From Paractinoplanes durhamensis (GTDB lineage Bacteria; Actinomycetota; Actinomycetes; Mycobacteriales; Micromonosporaceae), in the NCBI RefSeq assembly GCF_016862175.1, contig NZ_BOML01000050.1, positions 1 through 64,000 on the forward strand: DNA of 64,000 nt, in the 5' to 3' direction. This document shows, piece after piece, positions 15,922-23,145 of this stretch. Within the stretch, counting starts at the first letter, position 1, and each line of letters starts with the position of its first letter. The translations under genes were made by a program, and so were the position numbers. Under the pieces are notes generated by a model. It saw nothing but the letters and a program-made list of their open reading frames with translations. It did not search any database and was not told the origin of the DNA.

Positions 15922-17847
15922 TCAGTAGGACAAACCCGCGCCTCGCTCGAACAGCGGGTTTGCCGAGTCGTCCGGCACGTCGGCCTTCTGGGCGGACACC
16001 GCCTGCGGCGACGACGGCAGCTCGAACGGCAACCGGCCACCGGGCCGGCGATCGCCGAACACCGTTGCCAGCAGCACCTCGTCGGAGACGCCGTAGTTGG
16101 CGAGCACCGCCCGGGCCCGGTCGGCGACGTTGGTCAGGATCAGCGGGCGGTCCAGCTTCGGCACGGCCACCGTCGGGACGCCGGCCGCCACCGCCGCCTG
16201 CATGGCCCGGTAGTCGGGCTCGGTGCCGGTGAAGTTCAGGTCGGTCAGGTCGGTGCCGCCGCGCGGGTCGGACAAGCGCACGATCGCCAGGTCCGCGGTG
16301 GCCGGGTCGGGCACGGCGGTCAGGCCGCGCGCTTGCAGCGCTTCCGGGGCGATGCCGTACGCGTACACCCTGGTGCCCTGGCGACCGCGTACCGGAAGGA
16401 GGTTGCCCTTGTTGGTCAGGAGCGTCAGCGACTGTGCCTGCGCCTGATCGCCGACCGCCTGGAAGTGGGCGTTGCCGGCGATCCGGGCGGCGCGCTGCGG
16501 GTCGGCGTAGGGGTTCTCGAACAGGCCGAGCCGGAACTTCTGCTCTAGGATCCGGCGGGCCGCCTGGTCGACCCGGCTTCGCGCGATCAGCCCGGCCTCG
16601 ACCGCTCGCACCACGTAGGACGGCTCGTTGGAGCCACCGATCTGGTCCACCCCGGCGGTGATCGACAGGGCGAAACGCTGCAGAACGGTCAGATCCTCCA
16701 CGCCCCACGGCATGCCGACGCCCCACGGACCGATGAACGACGCGGGCGGCCGGGTGTCGCGGCACTGCTGCGGGCAGTCGCCGGTGATGCCCCAGTCGGA
16801 GACGATCACCCCGTCGAAGCCGTACCGGCCACGCAGAAGATCTTTCAGGAGGTACGGGTTGAAGCCCGCCCCCACCTGCGGCATCGCCAGGTCCTTGAGG
16901 ATCGAGTAGGTCGGCATGATCCCGGCCGTGTCCGCCGCGAACGCGCCGGTGAACGGCACGATGTGCTGCGCGAACCGCCCTCCCGGGAAGATCGCGTACC
17001 GCCCGTAGAAGTAGTGGCTGTCGTAGCCGTTGGCCTGGGCGCCGTAGCCGACCCAGTGCTTGGTCACGGTGGCCACACTGCCGGGGTTCAGGCCGTCGTC
17101 TCCCTTTTGCAGACCCTCGACGTACGCCTCGACCTGCCCGCGAGCCGCCCGCGGATCGGCGCCGAAGGTGCCGTTGATCCTGGTCCAGCGCGGCTCGGTG
17201 GCGATGTCGGCCTGCGGCGAGAGTCCTTCGGTGATGCCGACCGCGCGGTATTCCTGGCGGATGATGTCGCCCAGCCGGCGAGTCAGCCGCGGGTCGCCGG
17301 CGGCGCCGATCCCGATCGCGTCCGGCATGGCGGTGGTGCCGACCCGGGACACGGTCTGCCCGGCGGTGACCGAGAAGCCGTTGCGCGGATCGGTGGAGAC
17401 CACGACCGGGATGCCGAGCGGTTGCCGTTCGGCGATCTCCTGCACCGCGTTGTTCGCCGCGGCGACCCGGTCGGGGGCGGCGGCGAGCCGGGTGATGAAC
17501 GTCGTGATGCTCCGGTCGGCGGCCAGCTGGGTGACGCCGGCCGGGTCGTAGCCGGTGCCGGACACCGGCAGCGTGCCGTGCACCATGAGCCCGGCCTTCT
17601 GCGCGAGGCTCATCCGGGAGAGCAGGTCGGCGGCACGGCGACCGGCCGGCAGGCGCCAGTCCTCGTAGGGCGTGAGCCGGCCGTTGCGGTCCAGGTCCCG
17701 GAATTTGAGGTGGCCGGCCTTGATGATCGGCACCCCACGCGAACCCAGCAGCGGCTGCCGCCCGCCGTGGGCCTCGGCGGCCGACGGGCTGAGCGCCAGC
17801 CCGGCACTGACCACGACCGCAACAGCCAGCGACAGATTCGCATTCAT
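15922..17847 (-). CDS. Secreted glycoside hydrolase family 3 enzyme
   Basis: This 641-aa exported beta-glycosidase has a signal peptide over residues 1-26 (ending AAEA) and a calcium-loop-like DLDRNGRLTPYEDW at 51-64. The GH3 barrel has the KHW segment near 263 and the catalytic nucleophile Asp351 in GVIVSDWG, followed by the alpha/beta sandwich domain (QSLTLLTNKGNLLPV). It ends LFERGAGLSY, the usual GH3 finish. It probably releases glucose or xylose from beta-linked oligosaccharides outside the cell, which would complement the GH9 cellulase at 23146-25350. It is transcribed towards the TIR gene with a 63-bp gap. Confidence 0.94.
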   Translation of the reverse strand: MNANLSLAVAVVVSAGLALSPSAAEAHGGRQPLLGSRGVPIIKAGHLKFRDLDRNGRLTPYEDWRLPAGRRAADLLSRMSLAQKAGLMVHGTLPVSGTGYDPAGVTQLAADRSITTFITRLAAAPDRVAAANNAVQEIAERQPLGIPVVVSTDPRNGFSVTAGQTVSRVGTTAMPDAIGIGAAGDPRLTRRLGDIIRQEYRAVGITEGLSPQADIATEPRWTRINGTFGADPRAARGQVEAYVEGLQKGDDGLNPGSVATVTKHWVGYGAQANGYDSHYFYGRYAIFPGGRFAQHIVPFTGAFAADTAGIMPTYSILKDLAMPQVGAGFNPYLLKDLLRGRYGFDGVIVSDWGITGDCPQQCRDTRPPASFIGPWGVGMPWGVEDLTVLQRFALSITAGVDQIGGSNEPSYVVRAVEAGLIARSRVDQAARRILEQKFRLGLFENPYADPQRAARIAGNAHFQAVGDQAQAQSLTLLTNKGNLLPVRGRQGTRVYAYGIAPEALQARGLTAVPDPATADLAIVRLSDPRGGTDLTDLNFTGTEPDYRAMQAAVAAGVPTVAVPKLDRPLILTNVADRARAVLANYGVSDEVLLATVFGDRRPGGRLPFELPSSPQAVSAQKADVPDDSANPLFERGAGLSY

Positions 17848-17888
17848 GACAGCGAAGTTACGCCGTTGTTAAGATCGTTAATAGACGG

Positions 17889-19748
17889 TCAGGGATCCAC
17901 CACGGTGCTGTGTTGCCGCCACCAGTCGGCGGCGACGCTCGCCGATTCGTCGAGGAGCAGGGCGGCGATCAACTTGTCGTCGAAGCCCCAGGCGATCTTG
18001 AAATAGTTCTCGCCCTCGAGCAGCCCGGTCCAGCACACCATCGGGCCGGCCCGCTCGCCGTTGTGGTTCCAGTAGCCGAGGTATTCGCCGCCTTCCAGGC
18101 AGTCGCCCTGACCGTCGCCGTCGACCTGGGTGCCGAGCCCGTCGAAATAGGCCGTCATCGCCGACGTGCTCGAGAACTGGATCACCGCGATCTTGCGACC
18201 CATTGCCGGCTTTCCGCTGCACTGGACGGACGCCTCCGCACCGGCGGCCCTGGAGACGTACTCCTCGCAGGTGGACCCGCGCAGATCGCTGAGATCCAGC
18301 TTGTCGTAGAGGTCCTGCTGGGCCGGGCTCAACACGTCGCGCGCGCTCGGCGTAGTCGGTCTGGTCGTTGGCGGGCTGCTGGTCGGGATCACGATGAGCC
18401 GGCCCGGCCGGGACGACGGGCCGGGCTCCGGGGATCTGGTCGTGGTGATCACCGGCGGTGTCGTGATGGTCGCCGTGGTGGAGCCGTTGTCGTCCGAGCC
18501 GGCGATCGCGGCGTAGGCGGTCGCAGTCGCAGCGACGACCAGGGCCACGACCGCGGCCGCCACGATCACGACGCGTGGGCGGCTCTGCCATCCCGGCCGC
18601 GGCAGCGGCTCGACAGGAGGCGCCTGCTCGATGGGCGGCGACTCCTCCATCAGCTCGACCGGGATGCGGGTCAGGCGCGCCGGTGACGGGGCGGCCATGA
18701 TCGAGGCGAGCGCACCCAGGCAGACCACCGCCTTCGGGTCGCCCTCGGCCACCGGCAGCTTCCCGGTGCGTTCGGCGATCAGCGAGGACACCAGCGGGAT
18801 CCGGCTCGACCCGCCGGTCAGGTAGATCGCGGCGATGTCCTCGACGGTGCGCCCGGCCGCCTCGATCGTGCGGATCAACTCGTCCACCGTGGGCCGCAGC
18901 CGCTCCTCGATGGCCGTCTCCAGCTCGGCCCGGGTGATCCGCACCTGGGCGTCGGCGGCGTGCACCGGCACCGTCACCGTGGTGCGGGCGGACAGCGACT
19001 CCTTCGCCTGGGTCAGGTAGTCGAGCTGACTCACCCGGCGTTGCCGGCCGCGCACCGACGTGTCCGACCACAGCCTGTCCCACTCCGCGGCCGCCTCGTC
19101 CCGCAACTGCGCGCCGACCACCTCGCGCAGGGCCTCGCTGACGTCGGCGCCGCCGAAGCCGGGATCGCCGCCGGGCGGCCCGCAGATCTCGAAACCGCCG
19201 GCGGTGCGCCGCAGCACCGCGGTGTCGAACGTGCCGCCGCCGAGGTCGTAGACGGCGATGTGCGCCCCGACCGGGACCTGCGCGCCGCCGGTCGTGTAGT
19301 GGATGGCGGCGGCGACCGGCTCCGGGACGAATACCGGCTCGGGCAGCCCGGCCAGGGCCGCCGCGGCCGCGAGCCGGCCGGTCTCGGCGACCGTCCAGCC
19401 GGCCGGGTGGGTCAACGAGACCCGCTCGGCGGGCCGGCCGAACCGCCGGGTGGCCTCCTCGGCGACCCGGCGCAGGGTCGCGGCGGTGATCTCCACGGTG
19501 CTGATGTCACGGTCACCGAGCCGGATCTCGGCCTCGGCCACCAGGGCGCGTTTGGGCTGCCGCTCGGCGCGGCCGGGATGGATCGCCGCTTCCTGGGCGG
19601 CGTCGCGCCCGGTAACGAGGTGGCCGTCCTCGTCGAGGCAGACGACCGACGGCAAATACCGACTGTTGTCTATTTCCAGGATCTCCGACACGCGGCCGTC
19701 GGCGGATATGGCGGCGCAGGTGAAACTGCTGCCGTAGTCGATAGCCAT
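17889..19748 (-). CDS. Hsp70-type ATPase fused to a membrane anchor and extracellular domain
   Basis: The first 355 or so residues are an actin/Hsp70 ATPase domain with phosphate-1 motif IDYGSSF, phosphate-2 motif YDLGGGTFDTA (about 168-175) and adenosine motif YLTGGSSRIPL. There is no chaperone substrate-binding domain. Instead a proline-rich linker leads to a transmembrane helix (VVIVAAAVVALVVAATATAYAAI, about 392-416), a Thr/Pro stalk and a Cys-containing outer domain. It may couple cytoplasmic nucleotide state to an envelope function; the role is unknown. I prefer the ATG at 19748 because it directly precedes AIDYG; a GTG at 19763 is the alternative. Confidence 0.88.
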   Translation of the reverse strand: MAIDYGSSFTCAAISADGRVSEILEIDNSRYLPSVVCLDEDGHLVTGRDAAQEAAIHPGRAERQPKRALVAEAEIRLGDRDISTVEITAATLRRVAEEATRRFGRPAERVSLTHPAGWTVAETGRLAAAAALAGLPEPVFVPEPVAAAIHYTTGGAQVPVGAHIAVYDLGGGTFDTAVLRRTAGGFEICGPPGGDPGFGGADVSEALREVVGAQLRDEAAAEWDRLWSDTSVRGRQRRVSQLDYLTQAKESLSARTTVTVPVHAADAQVRITRAELETAIEERLRPTVDELIRTIEAAGRTVEDIAAIYLTGGSSRIPLVSSLIAERTGKLPVAEGDPKAVVCLGALASIMAAPSPARLTRIPVELMEESPPIEQAPPVEPLPRPGWQSRPRVVIVAAAVVALVVAATATAYAAIAGSDDNGSTTATITTPPVITTTRSPEPGPSSRPGRLIVIPTSSPPTTRPTTPSARDVLSPAQQDLYDKLDLSDLRGSTCEEYVSRAAGAEASVQCSGKPAMGRKIAVIQFSSTSAMTAYFDGLGTQVDGDGQGDCLEGGEYLGYWNHNGERAGPMVCWTGLLEGENYFKIAWGFDDKLIAALLLDESASVAADWWRQHSTVVDP

Positions 19749-19896
19749 TGACCAGCTGCCCACCGCCGCAGTTTAACGAGAGACGCACTGCCCATTCGGG
19801 TGACAAATTCCGGGCGAACGAGCTGGACGAAAGGCTCGAAGTCCGTTGTGGACGCCCGCCCCGCCTGGAGCTCCTCGATTGAGTAGGGTGCGCCGC

Positions 19897-20520
19897 ATGG
19901 ATTGGCTCGACGACACCCGCGATTCCTATGACACCGTTGCCGTCAGCTACGCCGACCTGCTGCGCGACTCGCTCGCCCGCGAGCCGTTCCAGCTCGGGCT
20001 TCTCGCGCTGTTCGCCGAGATGGTCCGGGGTGCGGGCGTCGGGCCGGTCGCCGACGTCGGGTGCGGGCCCGGCCGGCTCACCGGGCATCTGCACCGGCTC
20101 GGGTTCGACGCGTTCGGCGTCGACCTCTCCCCCGCGATGACCGACGTCGCCCGGCGTGACCATCCCGGCCTGCGGTTCGAGGTCGGCACGATGACCAAGC
20201 TGGACCTGGACGACGCGTCGCTGACCGGGCTGCTGTCCTGGTTCTCGCTGATCCACATCCCGGACGACGAGGTGCCCACGGTCTTCGCCGAGTTCCACCG
20301 GGTTCTCGCGCCCGGCGGCGCGCTCATGCTGGGATTCCACGCCGGCGACGAGATCAAGCACAAGACCGAGGGGTACGGCGGTCATCCGATGAACGTCTAC
20401 GTGCACCGCCGCCGCGCGGCCCCGGTGGTCGCCTGGCTGGAGGCGGCCGGCTTCACCGTCGAGGCGGTGATGACCGCGGGCCCGGAGCCGGGCGCGGTCT
20501 TCCTGTTCGCCTACCGGTGA
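19897..20520 (+). CDS. Class I SAM-dependent methyltransferase
   Basis: This 207-aa protein has the SAM-binding motif I VADVGCGPGRLTGHL, the acidic end of strand 2 in AFGVDLSPAM, and motif post-I (LLSWFSLIHIPDDE). It ends in the GFTVEAVMT segment typical of type-11 methyltransferases. The substrate is unknown. The start at 19897 follows GAGTAGGG and removes a low-complexity 17-residue extension. It is divergent from the Hsp70-like gene. Confidence 0.9.
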   Translation: MDWLDDTRDSYDTVAVSYADLLRDSLAREPFQLGLLALFAEMVRGAGVGPVADVGCGPGRLTGHLHRLGFDAFGVDLSPAMTDVARRDHPGLRFEVGTMTKLDLDDASLTGLLSWFSLIHIPDDEVPTVFAEFHRVLAPGGALMLGFHAGDEIKHKTEGYGGHPMNVYVHRRRAAPVVAWLEAAGFTVEAVMTAGPEPGAVFLFAYR

Positions 20521-20600
20521 GGACGGTGCGGGGGATCACCGCTCTTCCGCACCCGGTTCGGCCGGGTCGCTAGGCTGTTGAGGGCGACGAGGAGGTCCGG

Positions 20601-21038
20601 ATGCCGAGTGTGTACGAGGCGGCAGGCAGCACCGAGGGCCTGGTGCGGCTGGCCGCGGCCTGGCACGCCCGGGTGCTGGCCGACGAGGTGGTGAGCCACG
20701 CGTTCAGCCACGGCTACCACCCGGAGCACACCGGGCGGCTGGCCGCCTACTGGGCCGAGGCGCTGGGCGGCCCACCCGCCTACAGCAGCGAGTACGGCAC
20801 CGAGGCCGAGGTCGTCGGCATGCACAGCGGCAACGGCCCGCACGAGGAGATGGACCGCCGGGCGATCGCCTGCTTCGACGCGGCCCTGACCGACGCCGGC
20901 TTCACCACCGGCCCGCTGCGGCAGGTGCTGCACGACTACTTCGCGTGGGCGACCACGACGACGATGACCGGCCACCTCCCGGCCGGCGCCTCCATCCCGC
21001 GCTGGTCATGGGACGGCCTTGAGACCCGCCACGACTAG
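20601..21038 (+). CDS. Group II truncated hemoglobin
   Basis: This 145-aa protein fits the 2-on-2 globin fold. The N-terminal helix region is SVYEAAGSTEGLVRLAAAWHARVLAD. The block FSHGYHPEHTGRLAAYWAEALGGPP resembles the E-helix/heme-pocket part of group II (trHbO-like) globins, and MHSGNG precedes the next helices. Such proteins bind O2 or NO and act in oxygen or nitric oxide handling in the cytoplasm. An AGGAGG lies just before the ATG. The 3' end overlaps the convergent TetR gene by 33 bp. Confidence 0.88.
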   Translation: MPSVYEAAGSTEGLVRLAAAWHARVLADEVVSHAFSHGYHPEHTGRLAAYWAEALGGPPAYSSEYGTEAEVVGMHSGNGPHEEMDRRAIACFDAALTDAGFTTGPLRQVLHDYFAWATTTTMTGHLPAGASIPRWSWDGLETRHD

Positions 21039-21563
21039 ACCGACCATCCGCCGGGCGTCGTAACCCGGCAACTCGGCACCGACGCACAGGTTGCCGACGC
21101 CGCGCATCAGCGTGAACGCGTCCAGGCCCGGGGCGATCTCGTCGGCCTCGACCGCCTCGGTCAGCAGCTCGGCGCAGACCGGGACCAGCCGCTGAAGGAA
21201 GTAGGCGTGCAACGTCTGGAACGCGCCGGCGTCCGACTGCAGCGCCTCGGCCAGGCCGTGCTTGGTGACCAGGAAGTCGACGAACAGGTCGATCCAGCGG
21301 GCCAGCGCCGCGTGCGGCGACGAGAACTGCGCGAGCAGCGTCGGCCCGGCCGCCGCGCACGCCTCGACCTGGTGTTTGTAGACGGCGACGATCAGGTCGG
21401 CCCGGGTCGGGAAGTGCCGGTAGATGGTGCCGACCCCGACGCCCGCCTTGGCCGCTACCTCGCGCACCGGCACGTGCACGCCGGACGACACGAACGCGTC
21501 GGCCGCCGCGTCCAGCAGCGACTGCTCGTTGCGCCGGGCGTCGGCCCGCTTCCGCTCAGCCAT
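21006..21563 (-). CDS. TetR-family regulator
   Basis: This 185-aa repressor has a TetR HTH in residues 10-55: LLDAAADAFVSSGVHVPVREVAAKAGVGVGTIYRHFPTRADL. The remaining all-helical part is the ligand-binding/dimer domain. It is divergent from the LLM oxidoreductase gene that starts 87 bp away. Two palindromes in that gap are good candidate binding sites, implying self-repression and repression of the oxidoreductase. The ATG at 21563 gives the normal spacing before the HTH. Confidence 0.94.
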   Translation of the reverse strand: MAERKRADARRNEQSLLDAAADAFVSSGVHVPVREVAAKAGVGVGTIYRHFPTRADLIVAVYKHQVEACAAAGPTLLAQFSSPHAALARWIDLFVDFLVTKHGLAEALQSDAGAFQTLHAYFLQRLVPVCAELLTEAVEADEIAPGLDAFTLMRGVGNLCVGAELPGYDARRMVGLVVAGLKAVP

Positions 21564-21579
21564 GGAATCCCTTGGTAAA

Positions 21580-21623
21580 ACGGAACACGGTTCCGTATGG
21601 TGGTAGCGGAACAACGATCCGCT
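21580..21623. promoter_or_regulatory. Two tandem TetR operator-like palindromes
   Basis: ACGGAACACGGTTCCGT at 21580-21596 is a perfect 7-bp inverted repeat with a 3-base centre. A second site at 21605-21623 has AGCGGA and TCCGCT arms with a 7-base centre. The half-sites share CGGA/TCCG. Both lie between the divergent TetR and LLM genes, so one dimer per site could shut both promoters. Confidence 0.75.
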
Positions 21624-21649
21624 TTGCCGCCCCAGGATACGGAGCAACC

Positions 21650-22513
21650 ATGCCGACCACCAGTTTCGGGATCATGACCGCGCCGATGCAGGTCGGCTAC
21701 GACGACATCCGTCGCGTCTGGCTCGAGGCCGACACCGTGCCCGAGCTCGACAACGCCTGGCTGTTCGACCACCTGATGCCGATCGGCGGCGACCCCGACG
21801 GGCCCGCCTTCGAGGGCTGGACGCTGCTGTCCGCGCTCGCCGGGCAGACCGCCCGGATCGACCTCGGCCTGCTGGTGACCAGCAACCGGTTCCGGCCGCC
21901 CGCGATGCTCGCCAAGATCGCCGCGACCGTCGACGTCGTCTCGGCCGGGCGCCTGATCTTCGGCATCGGCGTCGGGTCCCGCCCCGGGCATCCGCTCGCC
22001 GCCCGCGAGTACGCCGCGCACGGCCTGCCGTTCCACGACACCGCGCACGCCGTCGGCAGCTTCGGCGAGGCGTGCGCGGTCATCCGGCGGCTGTGGAGCT
22101 CGGACAAGCCGTTCGACTTCCACGGCGAGTACGTCGAACTGACCGGGGCGTTCTGCAACCCGAAGCCGGTGCGGAAGCCGCCGTTCCTGATCGCCGGGCG
22201 CTCCGCCGCGGTGCTGCGGCTGGCCGCCGAGCACGCCGACATCTGGAACATCCCGGGCGGCGACGGCATCGCCGACCTCAAGGCCCGCAGCGCGCTGCTC
22301 GACCGCTACTGCACCGAGATCGGCCGCGACCCGGCCGAGATCACCCGCTCGCTGAACATCGGCGTCTCCTACGACCGGCCGGCCACCACCCGGGACGCGA
22401 TCGCCGAGGCGGTCGAGGCCGGCTTCGGGCACATCGTGCTCAGCGTTCCGGCGCCCTACCCGGCCGGGGTCGCCCGGTGGGTGGCCGCCGAGCTGATCAG
22501 CTCGGCGCGGTGA
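21650..22513 (+). CDS. LLM-class F420/FMN-dependent oxidoreductase
   Basis: This 287-aa TIM-barrel oxidoreductase of the bacterial luciferase superfamily has AWLFDHLMPIGG early on, ARIDLGLLVTSNRFRPPAMLAKIAATVDVVSAGRLIFGIGVG (the typical barrel strand 4 segment), and KPPFLIAGRS in the cofactor region. Actinobacterial members generally use F420. GGAG at 21641-21644 supports the ATG at 21650. It is divergent from, and probably repressed by, the TetR protein, which suggests a stress- or substrate-induced detoxification role. Confidence 0.9.
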   Translation: MPTTSFGIMTAPMQVGYDDIRRVWLEADTVPELDNAWLFDHLMPIGGDPDGPAFEGWTLLSALAGQTARIDLGLLVTSNRFRPPAMLAKIAATVDVVSAGRLIFGIGVGSRPGHPLAAREYAAHGLPFHDTAHAVGSFGEACAVIRRLWSSDKPFDFHGEYVELTGAFCNPKPVRKPPFLIAGRSAAVLRLAAEHADIWNIPGGDGIADLKARSALLDRYCTEIGRDPAEITRSLNIGVSYDRPATTRDAIAEAVEAGFGHIVLSVPAPYPAGVARWVAAELISSAR

Positions 22514-23060
22514 CCGGCCGCGCCGGCCCGTAGGTGGTGCCGGCCCGGTCGCGCTCCAGCCAGCCGGTCTCCACCAGCATCCGGCGAACCCCGGCGACGT
22601 CGTCGGTGACCGCCGACAGCCGGGTGTTGATCTCGGCCTCGGAGTAGAGCCCGTCGAGCGCCAGGAAGCGGGCGAACAGCTCGCCGACCTGCAGGTAACG
22701 CTCGCTCATCGTCGGCGGCAGCGTGCTCAGCCGGCCGTGCGCGAAGTTGCCCCGCAGCTGCGGATAGTCGGCCAGGTATCGGGCGATCGGCTGGGCCCGG
22801 TCGAGCGCGGTCGCCGCGTCGCGCAGGATCGCGGCGTTCGTCCGGTAGACACCGTTGCCGGTGCCGGTGGCCAGCCCCGCACCGACCAGCCGGGCCAGCA
22901 GCTCGCCGGCCTCCTGGATCGGCACGTCCAGCGTGTAGGCCAGCTCGGCCAGGGTCGCGCCCTCCTGGCCGCGGCGGGCCAGCTCGGCGAAGGCCGCCAG
23001 CCGGGCGGGGACGGCGAGCTGGGAGAGGAATTCGGACGCACGCGCGGCTTCGGCGGACAT
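22497..23060 (-). CDS. DUF2087-type winged-helix regulator
   Basis: The first 80 or so residues of this 187-aa protein form a MarR/ArsR-like winged helix (VPARLAAFAELARRGQEGATLAELAYTLDVPIQEAGELLARLVGAGLA). The C-terminal half, RLSTLPPTMSERYLQVGELFARFLALDGLYSEAEINTRLSAVTDDVAGVRRMLVETGWLERDRAGTTYG, matches the DUF2087 pattern. It is probably a cytoplasmic transcription regulator of unknown effector. Its last codons overlap the convergent LLM gene by 17 bp. Confidence 0.85.
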   Translation of the reverse strand: MSAEAARASEFLSQLAVPARLAAFAELARRGQEGATLAELAYTLDVPIQEAGELLARLVGAGLATGTGNGVYRTNAAILRDAATALDRAQPIARYLADYPQLRGNFAHGRLSTLPPTMSERYLQVGELFARFLALDGLYSEAEINTRLSAVTDDVAGVRRMLVETGWLERDRAGTTYGPARPVTAPS

Positions 23061-23104
23061 CCGCTCACCGTAGGCAGGTCTGCTTTTCCGCGCATCCGGA
23101 TTTC

Positions 23105-23134
23105 CCGCCGGAGGCCCGGTGGGGCCCCCGGCGG
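23105..23134 (-). terminator. GC-rich hairpin downstream of GH9 gene
   Basis: The arms CCGCCGG (23105-23111) and CCGGCGG (23128-23134), with inner GGCC pairs, form an 11-bp stem with one mismatch, starting 11 bases after the GH9 stop. There is no U tract, so it may act as a 3' stabilising or factor-dependent terminator structure. Confidence 0.5.
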
Positions 23135-23145
23135 TCGGTTGCGAA

